Shown: positions 38,577 through 44,713 of the stretch, in pieces
Layout: every line of letters begins with the position of its first letter
How positions within the stretch are numbered: the first letter of the stretch is position 1
Assembly (NCBI GenBank): GCA_036365145.1
Contig: JAEOAD010000031.1
Span: forward strand, 6,482,001 to 6,546,000
DNA from: Orientallactaga sibirica
Taxonomy: Eukaryota; Chordata; Mammalia; Rodentia; Dipodidae
Reading direction: 5' to 3'
DNA length: 64,000 nt
Program-made: the position numbers and the translations under genes
Notes under the pieces: generated by a model
Told to the model about the DNA's origin: nothing
The model's input: only the letters and a program-made list of their open reading frames with translations
Databases searched by the model: none

Positions 38577-41500
38577 GGAAGAGGAGACTGGGGAGTAAAG
38601 CACTTGCAGCATAAGCATGAGGGCCTGACTTCAGATCCCTAACACCCACATAAAAGCCAGGTATAGTGGCACACGCCTATGATCCCAGCACTGGGTTCAG
38701 TGAGAGACCCTGTCTCAAATAACAAGGTGAAAGACTGGAGAGTTGGCTCAGTGGCTAAAGGCATTTGCTTGCAATGCCTGACGGCCCCAGGTTCAATTCC
38801 CCAACATCCACATAAAGCCAGATGCAAAGTGGTACATGTGTTTGGAGTTCATTTGCAGCCCAAGAGGCCCTAGCGCCTGGTGTGCCCACACTCACTGTCA
38901 CCCACTTTGTCTCCCAAATAAATAAATAAATGAATAAATAAATAAATAAATGAATAAATAAATAAATAAATGCAAGGTGGAGAGAAAGACACACAACATA
39001 CCAGCCTCTGGCCTTTGCATGTATGTACATGAATATGCATAAACACACATACACAGATGTACAACATACACATAGATACAAAATAAAATGAGAAGCTGAG
39101 GGCTGGAGAGACGGCTTAGCAGTTAAGGCATTTGCCTGCAAAGCCAAAGGACCCAGGTTTTATTCCCTGGGACCCATATAAGCCAGATGTACAATGTGAC
39201 ACATGTGTCTGTAATTTGTTTGCAGTGGCTAGAGGCCCTGGTGTACCTATTCTCTCTTTCTTTCTCGCTGTCAAATAAATAACTTTTTTTTTTTTTTTTT
39301 TTTTAATGAAAGAGAGATAACTGATGTGCCATGGCCTCCAGCCACTACAGTTGAACTCCAGACGCACACACCGCCTTGTGCACTTGTGTCACCTTGTGCA
39401 TCTGGCTTATGTGGGACCTGGAGAGTTGAACACGGGTCCTTAGGCTTCGCCAAGCACCTTAACTGCTAAACCATCTCTCCAGCCCTAAATTAAAAAAAAT
39501 TTTTTAAAAAAGAGAAGCTGGATGTGATGTTAGATACCTGCAATCACAGCACTTAGGAGGCAGAAGGATTGTGATTCCAAAGCTAACCTGGGCTACATTA
39601 AAGAGAGGACCCTATTTCTCACACAAGAAAAGTAATCTGAAACTTTGCTTCAGTTACAGATACTAATCTGGGAAGAGCTGAATACTCAGTGCATAATTGC
39701 TGTTACCATCCATATGGCTCACTACTATGGGGAAAAACAGCAAACTAGTTGAAACCACAGATCCTAATTTCTTTCCTGCCAAAGGGATAGAAAAAAGCTG
39801 TTGAGTACTTGGGAGGCAGATCATTATGAGTTTGAGGCCACCCTGAGACTACATAGTGAATTCCAGGTCAGCATGGGCTAGGACGAGACCCTACCTTGAA
39901 TCCCGCCTCTGCACCTCCCCCCTGAAAATAAGAAAAAAAGAAAAATCTGTTGAAACTAATTGAACAAGAAGACCAGCTTCGGAGGAAAAAAAAATCTGCT
40001 TATCAAATGAAAGGCAAAAGTATGAATTGAAAAAAGTTGTTAACTTTTTTTTTTTTTTTTTTCCCCAAGGTAGTGTCTCACTCTAGCCCAGGCTGACCTG
40101 GAATTCACCATGTAGTCTTAGAGTGGCCTCGAACTCATGGCAATCTTCCTACCTCTGCCTCCTGAGTGCTGAGATTAAAGGCATGCACCCCATGCCCAGT
40201 TTAAAAAATTAAAAAAAAGTACCATGGGATATTGTCTACAATTAAGGAAGTTGTCAATAAAAAATAAATAAATAAAAAGATGTTAACTTTTGATTTAAAA
40301 GTAATATATGGGGCTGGAGAGATGGCTTAGTGGTTAAGCACTTGTCTGTGAAGCCCAAGGACGCCAGTTTAAGGCTCGATTCCCCAGTACCCACGTAAGC
40401 CAGATGCATAAGGTGGCGCATGCATCTGGAATTCGTTTGCAGTGGCTGGAGACCCTGGTGCACCCATTCTCTCTCTCTGCCTCTTTCTCTCTCTGGTGCT
40501 CTCAAATAAATAAATAAATAAAATAAAAATATTTTTTAAAAAGTAATATATGCACATAATTTTTTAAAAATATTTTTATTTATTTGAGAGAGTGTGTATG
40601 GGCATGTCAAGGCTTCCTTCTGCTGCAAAGGAACTCCAGATGCACATGCCACTTGGTGTATCTGGCTTTACATGGGGAGTTCAATCTGAGTGGGTGAGGC
40701 ACCTAAAGTGTCTTAACCATGCATCTCTCTGGCCCCATATGGACATAATTGCAGAAAAGCATACTCGTTTTTCATTGCCCCAATATTAGAATACTCCCAA
40801 ATACTAGTGGTAGTTACAAATTTGAGGGTTTGTAAATATTCACTGGACTTCAAGACAGTAGACACACATTTCTTTGGATCCTAACAGCAAACCAGCCCCC
40901 AGCATATACCTAGAAGTTATGCCATAAATATGTGTTGAGTAAAGCAGAAAATGTGTCAGGGATCAACCATTCATTCTAGTCCATATTTGGACATGTTTTG
41001 TGTGCTTGGGTTTCCCTGTCCCAGTATGATTCTAGGTTATGCAATAAACAGGCGCTCCTGGTAGAAGGGATGCTTTCAGGGGGAGGAGTACATATCTTCC
41101 TTTTGCCAGCAGGTGGTGAGGGTTGAGCAGAGGATATGGAGCAGGGGAGCTGAGGTCAGCAGAAAAATATTCCAGAAAAGCTCAACATTATTTGAAGGAC
41201 ATTTCCTGCAAAAGGAAGAAACAGATGTTGTAAGAAGGAAAGCCTCAGAGAAGACTCATCCCCTCAGATAGTGATAGATCAGACCTGGAGGGGACCTTTC
41301 AGAAGTCTGTCAGCCTACTTCATTCCCACCCCACCCCCGACCCCCACAAGATAGGGTCTCATTCTAGCCCAGGCTAAACTGGAAACTCACTCTGTAGCCC
41401 AAGGCTGGCCTCAAATTCAGCCTCTCAAGTGCTGAAATAATGGCATGGGCCACCCAACTGGCTTTTTTCCCCCCCTAGTTTCAGCCTACTTATTTTATTG

Positions 41501-44500
41501 CCATCCCAAAAAGAAAGAAGGGCTGAGAGAGATGGCTTAGCCATTAAGGTGCTGGCCAACGTGTGCCAAAGGGTGCAGGTTTATTTCCTCTCAGTACCCA
41601 CATCTGGGCCAGATGCACAAAGGTGGTGGCCAGCCCTTCTGGAGTTCATTTGCATGTGGGCTAGGCCTGGGTGCCAGTTTCTCTCTCATAAATAAATAAA
41701 ATATTTTTTTTTAAATCTGTTTATCATGCAGATTTACTCAGAGGAGAAGAGAGAGGGAGGGAGCAAGCACCTTTGGTGGGCACTCCATTTATTCCAGGGC
41801 TGGAGGGATGGCTTGGCGGTTAAGGCGTTTTGCCTGCCAAGGGTTTTGGGTTCTCCAGTACCCAGCGTAAGCCAGATTGGGCACATGCATCAGGCCACCA
41901 GCCTCTCTTCTATCTCTCTCCACGCAAACGCACTCAGACATGGCAGCGTGGGTCTGGAGAAGAAATGGCTTTACCTTAACCAACCATCTCTCCCATTTCC
42001 CAAAATATTTTTAAAAAGAAAATATTATCTCAAGCTATTTTGCTAAGATTTAATTTTTAAATATGTTTTATTCATTTATTTATTCCAGAGGGAGGAAGAG
42101 AGGGAGGGAGGCAGGCAGAGATTGGGCACTCCAGGGCCACCAGCCACGCAAACGTACTCCAGGGCTGGAGAAATGGCTTAGCGGTTAAGGCGTTTGCCTG
42201 CCAAGCCACAGGATCCCAGTTCGATTCTCCAGTACCCATGTAAGCCAGATGCACAAGCGGCACATGCATCTGGAGTTCGTTTGCAGTGGCTAGAGGCCCT
42301 GGTGTGCCCATTCTCTGTGTCTGCCTCTCTTCTATCTCTCTCTCTACTTGCAAATAAATAAATAAAATATATTAAAAAAAAAACACGTACTCCAGACATG
42401 ACACCCCTTGTGCATCTGGCTTACGTGGGTCCTGGAGAATCAAACTGGGATCCTTTGGCTTTGCAGGCAAGCACCTTAACCACTAAGCCATCTCTCCAGC
42501 CCTAAAATATTTTTTTAAAAAGAAAATATTATCTCCAAGCCCCATTTGCTAAGATTTATTTCTAGCCAGTACTGGACATAATAATAATAAAATTTCAGAA
42601 GTCTTTGATAAGATTTGATATCAATGACCACAAATCCGGCTGGGTATATGTAGCTCAGAGTTCTTGCCTAGTAAGCACAATTCCCAGCATGGCGTGGTAG
42701 TGCATGTCTGTTGGAGGAATGACGATCATACATTCAAGCTCATCCTTGATTACATAGTGAGTTAAAAGCCAGCTTGTGCTACATGAGATCCTGTCTCAAA
42801 TTAAAAAAAAAAAATCCCAAACCAAGCACTTATGTATCATATACTGGGTCTAATACTTGATTTGTAGGATTTCATTTTATCCATGCCCTGAAACACTTTT
42901 TGCCAGTTCCTTTTCTTGACAAACCACTGCTACCTTCTTTTTGAATTTGCCAATCCTTTGGGGACTTCTTAAAAGAAAACACACTAATAAAAAAAGAAAA
43001 ATTTCTGAGACAGGTTATCATGTCACCCAGGATGGCCCTGGAACTTTCAATGTATATAGCCAAGGATGACCTTGAATTCCTAATCCTCTGCCTCCACCTC
43101 CTGAGTGCTGGGATTCTAGGCATCTACCACCATGCCCAGCTTACAATAGAAATCTTAACACAGTATCATTATTGGTTTTAAAAGTGCCTGTTGGAGCCAG
43201 GCTTGGTGGTGTACATCTTTAATCCCACTACTTGGGGGGCAGAGGTAGGATGGTCGTGAGTTTGGGGCCACCCTGAGACTACAAAGTGAATTCAAGGCCA
43301 GTCTGGGATAGAGCAAGACCCTACTTCGGAAAAAATAAAAAAAGTGGGCTGGAGAGAAGGTTTAGCAATTAAGGCAGTTGCCTGCAAAGCCAAAGGACCC
43401 AGGTTCAATTCCCCAGGACCCACATAAGCCAGGTGCACAAAGTGGTGCATGTGTCTGGAGTTCGTTTGTAGTGGCTGAAAGCCCTAGAGCACCCACTCTA
43501 TCTACTTCTTTCTCTCTCAAATAAATAAATAAGTAAATAAATAAGATATATCTTTTAAAAAAGTGCCTGTTGGGCTGGAGGCATTTGCCTGTGAAGCCTA
43601 AGAACCCAGGTTTGATTCTCCAGGACCCAAGCAAGCCAGATGCACAAGGGGGTGTAGGAGTCTGGAGTTCATTTGCAATGGCTGAAGGCCCTGCCACACC
43701 TCTCTCTTTCTCTCTCTCAAATAAATAAATAAATAATATTTTTTTAAAAAACAACTAAAACACAAAGAAAAAGTGTCTGTTGATTTCCCATCTGTAATCT
43801 TGCAACTTAACCCACTCCTAGTTTAGTGATATGTATAAGTAGAAGTACATCTTTTTTTAAAAAATAAAAATTCACGCTTAAAAAATTTTTATTTATTTGC
43901 AAGCAGAGAGAGACAGGAAGAATGGGCTGGTGCCAGGGCCTCTAGCCACTGCAAAGGAACTCCAGATGCACTTGCCACTGTGCATCTGGCTTTATGTGGG
44001 TGTTGGGGGTCATTAGGCTTTGCAGGCAAACCGCTGAGCCATCTCTCCAGCCTGAAGCACATCTTTTACCTGTTTAATCCACCTTCTCATAGATTAGGAT
44101 GCAATCTACACCGAAGACTTGACCTATGGGTTGGCCTCTTCTTTCCAACTTCTGTTCTCTCTGTGGCTTACTGGGACTCACTCAGTGGTCCTGGTCCCTT
44201 TGTTTCTAAAACTAAGCTCATTTCTAGGTCACATTCTTACACCTGGCCTTCTCTATTCCTGGAATGTTCTTTCCCAGCTTCACATTCCTTCTCTTTCCCA
44301 GTACCACCCGACATACAATAGCCACCTGCCTCTCACTCCCCTGCCTGACTCAGCATGGTTTGAAGTCCTATCACTTATTTCTTCATCTGCTTACTATATT
44401 TTCCACACTAGAAGGTAAACTCCATTCAAGCCATTATATATTTGTCCAGATGGCTTATTAATGAGTAGCTGTTAGCTAAATGATGTGATGTGAAGAAAAT

Positions 44501-44664
44501 AATACAGATAAAAAATAAACACAGAGGCTGCCAAGTTCAGACACCAAGTTCTGCCAGGACAGCACTGTGCATCATGCTGGTTATCCTCAGCTACATAATA
44601 AGTCTGAGGCCAGCCTGGGTTACATAAGACCCTATCGTAAAGCAAATAAACAAATACACATGAA

Positions 44665-44713
<49 letters not shown>

